A DNA stretch of 64,000 nt, taken from NCBI GenBank assembly GCA_920105805.1, contig CAKKTI010000084.1, positions 1-64,000 on the forward strand. The letters are read 5' to 3'. Positions within the stretch are counted from its first letter, which is position 1. The number at the start of each line of letters is the position of its first letter. The DNA is from Condylostoma magnum (taxonomy: Eukaryota > Ciliophora > Heterotrichea > Heterotrichida > Condylostomatidae). Made by a program: the position numbers and the translations under genes. Below are positions 11,879 to 23,442 of this stretch, one piece after another. Below the pieces are notes generated by a model that was not told the origin of the DNA, did no database searches, and worked only from the letters and a program-made list of their open reading frames with translations.

Positions 11879-13108
11879 ATGTCTTGCCCATTTAATGTTG
11901 GACAGGTACTGTAAGAAGATCCCGGATTCAAAGAATACTGCCCTGGATATTAAGTAAAACTAGTGAATTTTTATCCAACTTTTTTATAAAATAAAGAAAA
12001 CAAAGCATTGAGAATAAGCATAAAAAATCAGCCTCAGTGTATAATTGATAGCTTGTTCCACGATGATCAAATATAAAATATAAGATCAAAACAATTTTAC
12101 GAAAGATTGATATATATAGATGGATTTAAAACGGACGGGAACAAATTATTCAAAGAGAAATGCTATGAAAAAGCCTATATAAGTTATTCACATGGAATTA
12201 GTTTACTTAGATTTTTAAGAGTAAAATAGAATTTAGATAGTGAATAAATAACGGATAGTGATGTGGAATTTGTAAAGATTTCTACTAATGGAACCGAGGA
12301 AGGTAAACTAGATAAATATGCTTTGATAAATCTATACTCTAATATTGCAGCATGTTTACTAGAAATGAGATGTTATAATGAATGTGATATAATTTGTAAT
12401 AGGATATTAGAAATCAAGCCTTAACATGTACTGGGAAGAGTTAGGAAAGCTTAATGTGTTATTTATAACCTTGGTTCAAGTACTGAAGAATTATAAAAAG
12501 TTATTGACTGGCTAAAAATGGAAAATCTAGAAAGTGAATATCAAATTTTAGTTAAAAGAGCTAATCAATTATTAAACCAGTAAAAGTAAGATTAATAGGA
12601 AATAATTAAAAAAATCATAAAGTAAGGGATAATCGAAGAATTTATAATATTCAATGATGAGTTATAAGAAGGAAATAAAGAATTTGAGCATAAAGTTATT
12701 GATTAATTGGTTTAAAGGTATCAAGAAATGATATAATTTTACTTTGATACTTCTAGATTTGATAAAGTGAATAAAGCAAGATATGAGATTATGCAAGTAT
12801 AGAAAGTATTAGCGAAAATGAACTATATTTTCTAGTTGAAATATTAGGATTTAAAATATTACATAAAAGACTTAAGTAAAAGCTAAAAGGAAATCTTAAA
12901 ATAAAATTTTATATTTACCAAGCAATTCTTAATAACTGAGTAATTTTCTGAGGCTGATTATAACGACAATTTACTATAATACTGCATTGAAAAGGTTTAA
13001 AAATCAGAGCCAATAAATTCTAACAATTCATTTGATATCCTTTCTTTATTTTATATTTCAATAGGAATCATCTTATTAGGGATTTTCTTATTTAACTATT
13101 TTAAGTAG
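11879..13108 (+). CDS. Tail-anchored TPR protein
   Basis: 409 residues from ATG 11879 (MSCPFNVGQVLQEDPGF) to tandem TAG TAA 13106-13111. Residues ~80-200 are TPR-like: DGNKLFKEKCYEKAYISYSH, then ALINLYSNIAACLLEMRCYN, as in the FKBP/TOM34 class. The second half is Gln- and Lys-rich helix. The C-terminus is a single membrane segment, LSLFYISIGIILLGIFLFNY, ending KQ-stop, the layout of a tail-anchored ER or mitochondrial outer-membrane co-chaperone receptor. The membrane helix ends where the tandem stops occur, which supports the stop call. The next gene starts 30 bp downstream. Confidence 0.75.
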
Positions 13109-13138
13109 TAATTGATTTTTTAAATATACCAAATAATA

Positions 13139-14008
13139 ATGGAAATTGATTTAAATACTGCCTAAAATTTTCTATCTGCAGAAAACAATGCCAAAATTAT
13201 AAAAGTAACGTCTTAAAGCCAAGGAACAAATGCCCTAAACTTGCTTTCTAATCAAGATTCTAGGCTATGAGTATCTAATAGTCAAATGCCTCAGATAATC
13301 ACTATCGATATTTCTAAAATAGTAGAAAAACCTACAACTTTTAATTATTTTGGGTGAAAATGCTGGCACTCATATAACTCTAATCCCTTTTTAGTAGATC
13401 TACAGATATCACTTAATAACAAAAACTATATACAGTGAATCTCCCTAAATGCTGAACTAAGAAATGGAGTACAAATGTTTGCAGTTGATCCAATAGAGCA
13501 AAAGTATAGGTATATAAGAGTTATTATTAGGGACACTTTTGGAGCCTCAAATACATACATGAATTAACTGTTTTTATTTGAAGCAAATCCTGGATTAATT
13601 AACAACGAGGAAATATACTCTATTTAGAATGAAACAGTGGATAATTTGTCAATAAGTCAATCGTAATAGTTTAGCTTTAACTCTCCTACTGCAAACTGAG
13701 ATAAAAATACACCTTTAAAATATTAAAAGTAAAGTATTATGAATTAGTTGTAAAGCTCATAGAAGCAACCTTAGAATAACAATGGAATTATGAAAGAATT
13801 GAAAAGGATTAAGTAAAGTTTTAATGAACTTAATACTAGAATATCATAAATTGATATTAATGAATCAAGCAAAAGTGAAATATAGTGAAAATCACAAAAT
13901 GACAGCAAATTATAACAATAAAAAAGCTTAAGAGATAATATAGAAACACTAAAATAAGAATTTAGGAAATATAGAGGGAAAATAAGGCAGGTTACTAATA
14001 ATTATTAA
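13139..14008 (+). CDS. Discoidin/galactose-binding-like domain plus coiled coil
   Basis: About 289 residues from ATG 13139 (MEIDLNTAQNFLSAENNAK). Residues ~15-150 look like an F5/8-type C beta-sandwich: NLLSNQDSRLWVSNSQMPQI, FNYFGWKCWHSYNSNPFLVD, YIQWISLNAELRNGVQMF and YRYIRVIIRDTFG. Similar domains occur in SUN, Cep104 and APC10 proteins; I cannot choose among them. The rest is a Gln-rich linker and a C-terminal coiled coil (LRDNIETLKQEFRKYRGKIR). The stop is called at TAA 14006-14008, 31 bp before the cyclin ATG; TAG 14048 would overlap the cyclin start. Confidence 0.6.
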
Positions 14009-14039
14009 ATATTTTTGTATCTCTTTAGATATTATAAAA

Positions 14040-14528
14040 ATGACAAATAGTATAATATATCAATTATCTAATCTCCTAAGTTTTTACATTTCCCGCCAAA
14101 AAATATAAGCTCAAACACCTTAAAAAGTAAATTTATTTGAATGTAAATCTTCGATTTCAATAAAAGATTATATTTCAAGGCTTTAAAAGTATATGAAATG
14201 TACTGAAGAATGTTTCATTATAGCAATCATATATTTAGATAGATTTTGTGATTACACATAATCTATAGTGAATTAGTACAGCATCCATAGGCTATTTTTT
14301 ACTTGTTTGGTAATAGCGGCAAAATTCATGGATGATATATTTTTAAAAAACTCATATTACTGTATAATTGGAGGTGTGAGTAACGAAGAATTAAACTAAA
14401 TGGAATAACTCCTGCTGATATCTATAAATTTTGACCTAATTGTAAGCCCCAAGCTCTATACCATATATAGAAACAAGATAAAGACTTACAAGTAGTTAAC
14501 ATAACTCAAACCATAACTTAAGTATTAA
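14040..14528 (+). CDS. Pho80/PCL (cyclin P/U)-type cyclin
   Basis: About 162 residues from ATG 14040 (MTNSIIYQLSNLLSFYIS). The cyclin box is clear: ISIKDYISRLQKYMKCTEEC, FIIAIIYLDRF, SIHRLFFTCLVIAAKFMDD, then YCIIGGVSNEELNQMEQLLL and FDLIVSPKLY. This is the single-box Pho80/cyclin-U pattern; partners are Pho85/CDK5-type kinases in other eukaryotes. The C-terminus is uncertain: TAG 14493, TAA 14502, 14514 and 14526 are all in frame after the box. It starts 31 bp after the upstream gene. Confidence 0.85.
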
Positions 14529-14613
14529 AAAATATCCAATAACCTAATATACATTCCTAAAATAACTTCACTAATACTTCTCCACCTAAAAAAACAGCCC
14601 TAATTATAATAAA

Positions 14614-16740
14614 ATGTCTAGAGGTCAAGACTCCAAGCGACTCTTATTCCCCCCTCCAAGCGTACTATCAGGTGCAGAACCAGAAGCAAAAGTAACAGAT
14701 TTTGAGTCCTTAACGCAAAAAGCAATTGGTGAGGGTGCTTTTGGCGAGGTTTACAAAGTACGGCATAAGATCTCTCGCAATTTATACGCCATCAAGGTAA
14801 TAAACAAGCAAAAGGTAATGAAATCTAACCTATTGCCTCAAATCCGGCGAGAAGTGCGTATTATGTACTCATTAAACCACCCCCATATAATAAAACTCTA
14901 CAACCATTTCGAAGACGAGTAAAATTTCTACCTAATTCTGGAGCTAGCTCAAGGAGGAACAATTTGGCAAAGAATGGCAAGATATAAGACCTTTGACGAG
15001 GCAACAGCTGCATAGTATCTACGGGAAGTAATTTTAGCAGTCGAGTATTTGCACAGCATGGAGCCTCCGATAATCCACAGGGACATAAAGCCTGAGAACT
15101 TACTGCTGGATAAGCCGGGCAGGGAAGGAAGAGTGAAACTTGCAGATTTTGGGTGGTCAAACTTCTTCAATACTGACAGAACCAGAATGACATATTGCGG
15201 TACATTAGACTACCTGGCCCCCGAGATGATCAACCAGCGGGGCCACTCAACCAAGCTGGATATATGGAACCTAGGAGTCCTTTTATACGAGTTTCTCACT
15301 GGAACCGCGCCGTTTTAAGCCAGTAACCAAGCAGCTATGTTTGACAAGATTTTAAACGTAAGAATCAAATTCCCCAAGAACTTCTCACCGCTTGCAATGG
15401 ATTTGATTTTAAAGCTGTTAAAGGCTAATGCAGAGGAGAGGCTGGGATTGCAGGAAATCATTAATCATCCGTGGTTTGCTATGCATCCACCTATTAGACC
15501 CACTATAACCTAGTAGTTGGAAGTACACTAATTACCATGCTAGCTGGACACGTAGGAGTCGTAGGATACTATTGCCACGGATGATCCTATAAAACCGTTT
15601 AGTGAGGAGGAGTATAAGGTTATAAGCCAGCCGGATAACTAGGAAGAGGTTAAAGTACAGGAAGTAAAGCCTGTAAACACCCAGCCCTCTGCTTATACTC
15701 AGCAAATCAGTAATTTAGAGTCGGAGCTAAGGCAGACTAGAAATGAGAATAATCAGTACAAATCACAGTTAGAGGAAAAGGAGTAGGAGCTAGATAGAGT
15801 TAAGTAGAGAATTTAGGAATTGGAGGAAACCTTGTAGAAACTAGAGTAAGACTGTGAGGAAAAGAAAAAGACTGAAAAGGCGTTAAAGGATCAGCTAAGT
15901 GAAAAAAGCTCAAAAATTGCAGAGTTGACAGTTTTGCAAGAAGATGAGAATAAACTGTACTAGGAATATGAGTAACTAAGAGCTAAGTGTTTACATAAGG
16001 AAACTGAGTTGTAATTACTTCAGACAGAAATTGAGAATATGGATAGACTAACTAAGGAGAAGACAAATCAAGCTGAGGAGATAGAGCAAGAAGTAGAGAA
16101 ATTAAAGCATGAAATCGAGTAAACCAAGGTAAAGTACTCCAAGGCTAAGTCAGAAATGCATGATTAGTTATTACAACTGAGTACGGAAGTTGAAGTGTTA
16201 TAGTAAGAATTGTCAACGAAGGAGAGAGATAGTACTACCGGGTCAATGGAAACTTTACTAAGTTTCACATAAGAAAATCTAGACTTACTGAAAAATCGTA
16301 GTAGAGATGAAAGTGAGCTTATAAGGCAATATCAAGAAGCTAATGAAAGGTTAATTTAATTAGATAACAAATATACGGAGTTAAAGCTGCAGTATGAGAG
16401 GGATCTGCAAGAATTAAAGATGAAATCTGAGCGTGAACTCAGAGAAGTTGAAATAAAGGCATAAAGCAGTGCTTTACCTACTCCCAGGGAGGATTTAACT
16501 GTACTGAAAGAACGTATAAAAGAAAGTATGAACAACCAATATAGAAACAAGCTAATGTACAAGGAACTCCAGCACTTACAAGACATGATTTCTAGATACG
16601 AGAACTCTATTTCTTTCTCATAAAAGCAACTAAAGGACCTAGAATACCTAACTGCCCATGACTAAGAGATCCTAGATAGACAGCAAAAGTAAATTGAAAG
16701 TTATGAACAGCAAATCGAAGATTATAAGAACAAACCTTAG
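14614..16740 (+). CDS. AURK: Aurora-family kinase with long C-terminal coiled coil
   Basis: 708 residues. Kinase domain residues ~30-290: [54 protein letters not shown], and the Aurora-type [21 protein letters not shown], ending at NHPWF. Aurora kinases are usually 300-450 residues with the kinase at the C-terminal end. Here about 400 residues of heptad-rich coil follow ([20 protein letters not shown] onward), to TAG 16738-16740, 19 bp before the next ATG. TAA at 14920, read as Gln, is one of many in-frame reassigned codons. Role in mitosis, basal bodies or microtubules is inferred; the coil could supply the targeting usually given by TPX2 or INCENP. Confidence 0.9.
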
Positions 16741-16759
16741 TTAATAAACTTTAATAAAA

Positions 16760-18355
16760 ATGACTGAAGGAACAATATGGCGAGGTGAGAGATAGACCTA
16801 AGCCCTTATTCAATGAATCTAAGCAACAGGTCTTCCATCTATTTAAAATTTTAACTCAATAAGTTCTTTGTTTTCCTGTGAAATTCTATGTGATTTATCT
16901 GCAATTCTTATAGGATAGTATGAATTACCACAAACCGCTAGATAATACAAGGAAAGTTAGCTAAAAGATGCTGGTTTACACAATGCTAGAATTTCACTTG
17001 AGGCATTATAAGGTGTGATTCCTTAAGAATTTGATTAGATTATTCCCGAAATGTTAGTAGATGATATGGATATTCTATTAGAACTTATTGCGTGGATATG
17101 TTGTTAGATTGACCCTAATTTAGCACCGTTATTTGAGGTGAACGAGCAAGAAGAGTAGGTTTAAACGAGGCAGCAGTACTAGGATGTTGGAGATCCTTAG
17201 AAATAAAAGCTATTTCAATGGGTATTATCATTGAACTTAAAAACAAAACTGCATGGATTATAAGACATAACGTTTTATAGCTCCCAGGGAACCTTATTAT
17301 GTGATATAATAAACAGACTTGAAGGGAGAAACCCTACAATAAAAGGAATTCAAAGGCCACCTAAAAATCTGCCGGCAGTAAAGGCGAATATTAACAAAGC
17401 TTTAGAGTATCTGCGCGGTTTTCCTAAAATGAGTCAGACTTACCTGTGGGCTAATCAGAATATAATTGACGAGGATGAAAACGTTATATGAGGGTTGCTC
17501 GAAGATATACGGAAACTGTATGCAAAGCCAGTACCGAGTACCAGAGGTAAACCTCCCATGTCTAGAGGAAGTATAATGCAAACACCTACATATCAAGCAA
17601 GTGAAATAATGCAAGAGTTTGAAAAGGAAGAAGCTTAGTTTGAGTAGCAACTGGGAGAGAGTAAAATGCAGAAATCTTAAAGCTCTAGCAGAAGAGCACC
17701 GATTTAGTAAAGAATGGCACCTTAATAAGCAAATAAAAGAATACTGAGTAGTGTTTTCTAAGAAGAAGAGCCTAGAATTTATTACCCATAGGAATAAGTA
17801 CAAGCTCCCTAGATAGAAGAACCACTGTTCTCCAGACACAGAGTTGACGTGTATCCATAAGAAACTAATATAAAACCAATACAGCCGACTTAGAAAAGCT
17901 AAATTGCTCAGTTTAAAATACCACAAAAACCAAAAGTTTCTACAGAAGGCTTCAGTCTTGGCAATTTTGACTGGATTAGATCAATTATAAGTGATGATGA
18001 TATTGATTTTAACTCCCCAATTTTAACGGAATTCTCATCCGGAGAGTTACTTTGCCATATTATTTCAGTACTAGAGCGGCAGCCTGTAAAGGGAATTCAC
18101 CAGAACCCTAGAACAACTGCTGCTTCACTACAAAATATAAGAAAGGCACTAGAAATACTGAAGAGAAAGCCAACTTATCCTACAAGATTATTTCATATTG
18201 ACGAGAGAATTCAATAGGGAGATGGAGGTACTATCAGAGAGGTTTTATAGCAGATTTCCAGATTATACAAAAATACTATTAAAACAATGCTGCGATTTAA
18301 TAATCAGACACTGAAGAAATCACTGACTGCTGGTAATTTAAGAAATAGATTTTGA
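16760..18355 (+). CDS. Multi calponin-homology (CH) domain protein
   Basis: 531 residues from ATG 16760 (MTEGTIWRGERQTQALIQWI). Three CH-like blocks are visible: ALIQWIQATGLPSIQNFN through ILCDLSAILIG, residues ~150-260 (KLFQWVLSLNLKTK, GTLLCDIINRLEGRNP, AVKANINKALEYLRG), and the last ~130 (GNFDWIRSIISDDD, GELLCHIISVLERQPVKG, LQNIRKALEILKRKP). A Gln-rich linker separates the last two. CH domains bind actin or microtubules; this one-block-per-helix divergence is seen in ciliary CH proteins. The only plausible stop is TGA 18353-18355, next to the minus-strand neighbour's TAA, although TGA is Trp elsewhere in the gene. Confidence 0.78.
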
Positions 18356-19135
18356 TTAAAACTCTATGCACCCTATAGAAAGTTTGTCATTCCCACAACA
18401 CGTCCATGTCCCTTTACGTACAAGTTTTCCAGAATGTCTCCTGGTTTTAATCTGCTCAATTTCTGCCTCTAATTTTGATATTGAAGGAAGGAGATTGTCT
18501 CTTTCTGTCTCACAGTTCTTTATTATTTCAGTATTCTCATCTATAATTTACTTTTCTAGCTTTAACCTGTAAGTTTCCAGACAGTCTTTAAAGAAATATA
18601 AGTAGTCTTGCACTGATTTGTCTTCAATCATTGTTGAAAACTGGTGAATATCCCAGCAGTTCTAAGAACATACTGTTTTATCTGGGAATTTACACTCATT
18701 TCTCAGTAGATCGTTACTACATAGAGGAGATTCACAATAAAATAATTCAAACTCACAGGTCTGTTTATGAATTTTATTTTCCTGTAGAGACCCGTAATAA
18801 TCGCATCCATGGTTATAGTTCTCACAGCACATTATCAATTTGTTGTATGTGAGTTAAGGAAATTTTCTAATTTTAGATAAAGTTAAGGTTTATTTACACT
18901 GTAAACATCGATTTGTTAGTTTTTGTATGTGTTGGCCGCAACTACTGCAGTATAAATTCTCACAATTAGAGCATTGTATTGGATCCCGTACAGTTAATCA
19001 GCAAACTTTACAGATGAAGTACTCGTCAAAATCTGTTAGAAATAAAGCAGGGTGGTATCCGTTTGTTACGATGTTTATATTTTTTTTCCTTTTCTGATTA
19101 TCTTTTTTTGAAATTAGTATTGCCTTAGCAGCCAT
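18356..19135 (-). CDS. RING plus TRAF-type zinc-finger protein (putative E3 ligase)
   Basis: 259 residues from ATG 19135 (MAAKAILISKKDNQKRKK) to TAA 18358-18356. The RING reads CKVCWLTVRDPIQCSNC, YCSSCGQHI, CLQCKQT. It is followed by TRAF-type fingers with Cys/His spacing (MCCENYNHGCDYYGSLQENK, HKQTCEFELFYCESPLC). A coiled coil follows (ETERDNLLPSISKLEAEIEQ) and the tail WTCCGNDKLSIGCIEF. RING-TRAF proteins are usually ubiquitin ligases. The stop abuts that of the convergent CH gene. Confidence 0.82.
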
Positions 19136-19433
19136 TGTTTATTTATATAAGTGCACTCAAAGCTTTATTGGAATATACATATATAGGTAGTTAGTTTAGT
19201 ATATTAGAATAATTAAGGAAATAATGTTTATTAATTTTGCCGTTGATTTATTAGACTTGTTTAAGTTGCTGGCTAAATAATGCTTATCATATTTAGTTGT
19301 GTAGAATAAATTAGGTTAATGAATTTTTATTTATCTTTTATTATATCATCTGAAGATAAACTATATTCCGCCATTCAGAGTAAAAGTACTTCGAATACAT
19401 TTTACAATGACTATAAACCAAAAATAACCAATT

Positions 19434-20414
19434 TTACATGAATCAATTAATCTAAGCAATTAGTAAAATCAGCACAGAACTCAGTATCTCTCTTGCAATT
19501 CCTCCGCTAAACATATAAGGAAATACTTCCTATACACACTCCTCAGCTCCATAGGTTAACGGTCCATAGTAGTAATTATTATAAAGTTTGATAAGATCTT
19601 TAGCTCCAACTTAGTCAAAACATTCAGTAGTAAATCTAGTCTTAGTATTACAGGGATAAAAGTAATTAATCCAGCTCTTAAGTCCTGATATAAATTACAT
19701 TCCAGCAATATCCCCTAATATATTCTAGCAATACTAGTTCCCTTCATTATTATACCCACACTCACAATTATTAGTAAATGTTATATTCCCAATATACCCA
19801 ATACACTCACTGTCACTAAAACACTATTAAAGGATAGGATTAAGACGCTTAGGTGCCTCAGAGCATACTTAATGTCCCTATACTTACATACAAAATCCAG
19901 TCTAGCATAAAAATGACTGATTATTATTGCAATCAGTGACTATTTCTCCATTTGGTACACTGAAATAGTCTATGCATTCTCCATTAAGAAAAGAGTAAGT
20001 TGCATTACACCCAGCATTAGTAACACAATCTATCCCAGATGTGCACCCACTTCCCCCTCTTTTGATCAAAGGTTTGCACGTCTGAGAAAAATCACAGTAT
20101 AGTCCTGGGTTACAATCAGCAGATGAATCACAGGATTAATTAGCAGATAGTCCTATGCATTTTCCTTATGTACAATTTCCTAGCCAACAGTCTGTATCTT
20201 CTTAGCAGCTTTGTCCTGGATATTTTTAAGCTGGAAGAGATTCTGTACAGTCTCCACTGGCTAGATTACAGTTTTAATTCACATCACAAGGGTGTAAGAA
20301 ATTAGTTGAGTTTTATTGAAGCAGGCATTTATCTGGGCCTAAATTGGCATTTGTGCACTAGTATGGGAGGCATTAACTAAACACTGAGGGAAATATTAGT
20401 AGAAAATAGGCCAT
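19434..20414 (-). CDS. Secreted Cys-rich surface protein, probable GPI anchor
   Basis: 326 residues. The signal peptide is MAYFLLIFPSVFSQ. The body carries regularly spaced cysteines (CQEDTDCWLGNCTQGKCIG, CDSSADCNPGLYCDFSQTCK), a dickkopf/EGF-like pattern frequent in ciliate surface proteins. N-glycosylation sequons are present (NSTN, NATY, NITF). The C-terminus is hydrophobic (ILSSVLILLIAQINWF) with no cytoplasmic tail, typical of a GPI signal. The stop is TAA 19436-19434. The ATG follows a TATATAA box and the upstream stop by 8 bp. Confidence 0.8.
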
Positions 20415-20422
20415 TTATATAA

Positions 20423-21757
20423 TTATTGATTAAAACTTATAAACTTGCGCCTTTTGATTACAGGAACTTAGGGCTTTATTTCTGTCCTTTTAAAAATTTA
20501 CTGCTTGCTATTTGCTAGGTAAAGGTTTTTGCATAGATAACATACTGGGTATTTTTTGTTTATTATTGGAGTAAATTGAGGAGCTTGATCAAAATCAAGG
20601 TACTGGCGGTGCTTTACTATTAATTTTCCTGAAATCTTATAAAGTCTACCACTATTTACTAGATTCTATGGCAATTTTGAATTAAATAGCAGTGTTTTAA
20701 GGAATTTCCGACTGAGTTTACAATAATCCCCATAGCATGTTTTTCAGTTAATTTGATCATAGCTTTATTCCCTTTAATAGACTTATCCGTATTTGATTTT
20801 AAGAAAATACCACTTTAAGTCCAAGCCTTGAATTCAATCTATAACAAATATAATCAAATTACAGTTTGATAGTAAATTCCTTTCTATCTTTCTTTTTATA
20901 TACTTAGTTTATTCTATTGGATCATTATAATACTTTGGGCTGCATTCATATAAATTGCTTTTATCGCTTGAATTGTGAGTTATGAATCTTTACGATGGAG
21001 TTAAATTCTAAATCTAACTTTTTACTCTACGGTGGCTTTTAGTGAAATCTTAGAAAAACAGTTGATATGATTTTAAGCTAGATTTATCCATAGTCAAAAT
21101 CTTTTTTCTGTTAATTTTCTGGGATTGGGACCTTTGCTGAGATTTGATTAACCCATAATTAACTACTGTTCGTTTAATACGTTCTAATTCCTGCCTTTCC
21201 TACTGTTCTTTTCTATCTTTTCGCTTTTGATACTTAAGAGTGTAATATTTATTATAATCAGCTTTATTATTGAAATTGTTTTTGTTAGAGTAAGTGATAA
21301 CTTTAGTCTTTTAACCATTTATGACTATCCGTACTTTAGAAGCTTTAGTTCCTCTATTAAGTATATATTATTACACGATTTTACTGGAGTTATCATCTGG
21401 TCATCTTTCCTGCAAGGATTATTTGTCTAGTATAAGCTAATTCTACATATTTTCTCCCTTTATAATAGCAATAGGAGTATCAGTAACTTTGTTTTGAGAT
21501 TTCCTTAGAAATTTATTTTATATTTTCTTTACAATGTTTTTATGGCTTGTAAATATTTGTGAAATTTACAATTTATCTTATACAGTCCTAAAGACATAGT
21601 TGCCGTGAAGCCCACACTAGCTGATATACGTAAACGGAATTTATATCTTAAAGCCATTATCCAGCTAGTACAAATCATGAATAACTTACATAGAATTCAC
21701 ATCATTAGGAACATCACTGTGCTTATTGAATCCGTAATGATAAAACTTCTACTTCAT
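20423..21757 (-). CDS. Hypothetical basic protein
   Basis: 444 residues from ATG 21757 (MKQKFYHYGFNKHSDVPNDV) to TAA 20425-20423. No domain recognised. A charged helix lies near residues 175-215 (YQKRKDRKEQQERQELERIK). The C-terminal part holds a CxxC pair (YPVCYLCKNLYL) and aromatic-rich segments (WKTCYGDYCKLSRKFLKTLL). A neighbouring frame from ATG 21597 is also open for 379 codons, but its composition is poor; the chosen frame is preferred on residue makeup and its end 8 bp before the next ATG. Confidence 0.6.
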
Positions 21758-21829
21758 ATACTTTGTACTTTTTTACTTCTAGAAAGTTTATTTGATAGTT
21801 TTTGATTTATCAAATTTATCTCTTAACTA

Positions 21830-21994
21830 TTACAATTTGCTGTAATCAATCTTCTTAAGAGGTGGTATTTGAGGCAAATTGTTTAATCCAATAATTCCTA
21901 GTTTCTCTAATAAGTCATTTTGGTTAATTTCTTCGTCATTAGGCGTTTCTTTTTATAATGTCTAAATAAACCTTCATGCAACCTTAAATTCCAT
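21830..21994 (-). CDS. Small hypothetical protein (54 aa) or last exon of the upstream gene
   Basis: ATG 21994 (MEFKVAWRFIQTLQKETPND) to tandem TAA TAG at 21832-21827. The C-terminus LGIIGLNNLPQIPPLKKIDY reads as real protein. It lies in a different frame from the membrane protein just upstream, whose TAG 22014-22012 is 17 bp before this ATG. Either they are two genes, or one gene joined by a short intron that I could not place. Confidence 0.45.
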
Positions 21995-22011
21995 GTTAAA
22001 TAAATAAATAT

Positions 22012-22281
22012 CTAAACTATGACCTTGTCTTTCTCATTTGGCTTCAGTAACACTATAATATTCGGTTCGGTTTTACACACCTTCCAACTAACCCAAACAA
22101 ATCCAAAAATAGTAAATAGGATTAAAATTCCTATCATTGGGTAGTTTAGAATGTAATTTGCTATTTCTTGAAAACCTTAAGGGAGAAAGCTGCTAATTGG
22201 GATTTCTGGGTTATGAATCATGTCAATTTTAGCCTTCCTGGTGCTCGTTGCCAGAGTATAGAGTATTAGAAGTATAAACAT
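22012..22281 (-). CDS. Small single-pass membrane protein
   Basis: 89 residues from ATG 22281. An N-terminal signal (MFILLILYTLATSTR) is followed by one transmembrane segment (YPMIGILILFTIFGFVWVSW) and a short charged tail (CKTEPNIIVLLKPNEKDK). No family recognised. The ATG starts 2 bp after the stop of the CFAP97-like gene. The C-terminus may be longer if it joins the following small frame. Confidence 0.5.
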
Positions 22282-22283
22282 TT

Positions 22284-22949
22284 TTATTTAATAAATTCAC
22301 TAGAAGTTGCATGAAATTAAGTAGAACTGCTTTATACTGAACTGTTTTCTTTTGATATGCTTACTGAGTGTTTTATAGGAGTATTAAATTGCTCTAAGTG
22401 TATTTCGGGACTTGGTAGTTATTTCAACTTCTTGTATTTCGGAGATTACACACTTGGAGTTACCGATCTAATCATGTTTAGTTTATTCTGGGGATTAAGC
22501 ATAACTATTCTGTTTCTTTAAATCTGATTTTTGTATAGGCATTGTTTCTTGTAGTCTTCATTTTAGCTTTTAATCGATATTAATCCATATGATTGTATTA
22601 TTCTTTTAGCAATTAGCTTATTTTCATGTGCAATTTTTGTCAGTGTTTATTTTCTCCTTATGATATTCAAGCTTTAAGGCCCTACTATTTTCTAATTTGA
22701 CAATTTTTTTAATCTTTTACTTGCAATGCCAGTAAGCTTATTAACAATTTTTTTGTTTTATTCATCAACATGTTTCCAATTTCTTTGCCTTTATGTTATT
22801 ATCTTTGGTTTTATAAAAGGAGTTTGATTATCAATTCTACTAGATGTTTATTTTTTGATTTAATTAATTCTTTTGAGATGCATTTATAACGAATTATAGC
22901 GCTTCTTTTATAAAATCGGATTCTTCTCTATGTATACAGGCTCGTTCAT
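22284..22949 (-). CDS. CFAP97/Hemingway-like basic helical protein
   Basis: 221 residues from ATG 22949 (MNEPVYIEKNPILQKKRYNS) to TAA 22286-22284. The region IIRRKQTLTKIAHENKLIAK followed by RIIQSYG resembles the CFAP97 helix (basic residues, then I-x-x-EN-x-x-L-x-KRI), a domain found in axoneme-linked proteins. The N-terminal half is basic (QRNWKHVDEQNKKIVNKLTG). The assignment is tentative. The ankyrin-like gene's stop lies 4 bp upstream and the next ATG 2 bp downstream. Confidence 0.5.
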
Positions 22950-22953
22950 TTTA

Positions 22954-23409
22954 TTATAAACTTAATTTATTATTAAGGCAAAATCGGTAAATGAATAACG
23001 GCATTTAGGCTTCAACTGATAATAGTTTATACTTGTACTGAATAGCTTCCTTAACCCTTCTACTCTAAGTGCTTATTTTATCCAACGCATTATGATTATT
23101 CGAATCTTTAATCCTAGGATCAGCTCCTTACTTCAACAAAAGCAGGGTAAACTCTTCTAAGCAAAGCTCCATACTTAACAAAAGCGATGTAGTATATTTC
23201 CTTCTCACTTACACTAACTTATCAACATCAATGCTATAAGTAAACAAAAGATACTCAAAGGCTTGAAAATTGTTCCACTCAACACAGTCTGCAACGAATA
23301 CACTTAAGTCTTTCTAATCTTATAGGTTGTTAATTAGTAGTGCAATACCCTAAACATTTCCATTAAACTTAATAGACTTTCTAATAAGTTCTCTAACCTA
23401 CTCATCCAT
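22954..23409 (-). CDS. Short ankyrin-repeat-like protein
   Basis: About 151 residues from ATG 23409 (MDEQVRELIRKSIKFNGNVQ). The block EEFTLLLLKQGADPRIKDSN followed by NHNALDKI is one good ankyrin repeat; the preceding WNNFQAFEYLLFTYSIDVDK looks like another. The stop is either tandem TAA TAA at 22956-22951, 1-5 bp before the next ATG, or TAA 23007-23005, which would end the protein at SVEA. Divergent from katanin p80 across 33 bp. Confidence 0.55.
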
Positions 23410-23442
23410 TTACAATAAATTACATTAAAATTTTCAAAAATC

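Noticed and set aside
11895-11975. Short plus-strand frame MLDRYCKKIPDSKNTALDIK before the TPR gene
   Set aside because: It is out of frame with the TPR domain; the frame starting at ATG 11879 joins the TPR protein directly.
14920-16740. Dozens of in-frame TAA/TAG/TGA that would make nearly every gene a pseudogene
   Set aside because: They fall at Gln and Trp positions of conserved motifs across unrelated genes, so they are sense codons of a variant code, not mutations.
17402-17926. 174-residue minus-strand frame opposite the CH-domain gene
   Set aside because: Shadow of a well-supported plus-strand gene; hydrophobic low-complexity composition.
20458-21597. Minus-strand frame from ATG 21597 (MSLGLYKINCKFH...), open for 379 codons
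   Set aside because: Its composition is implausible (runs such as LLILLLLLQ); the neighbouring frame from ATG 21757 reads as normal protein. With all stops reassigned, openness alone is no evidence.
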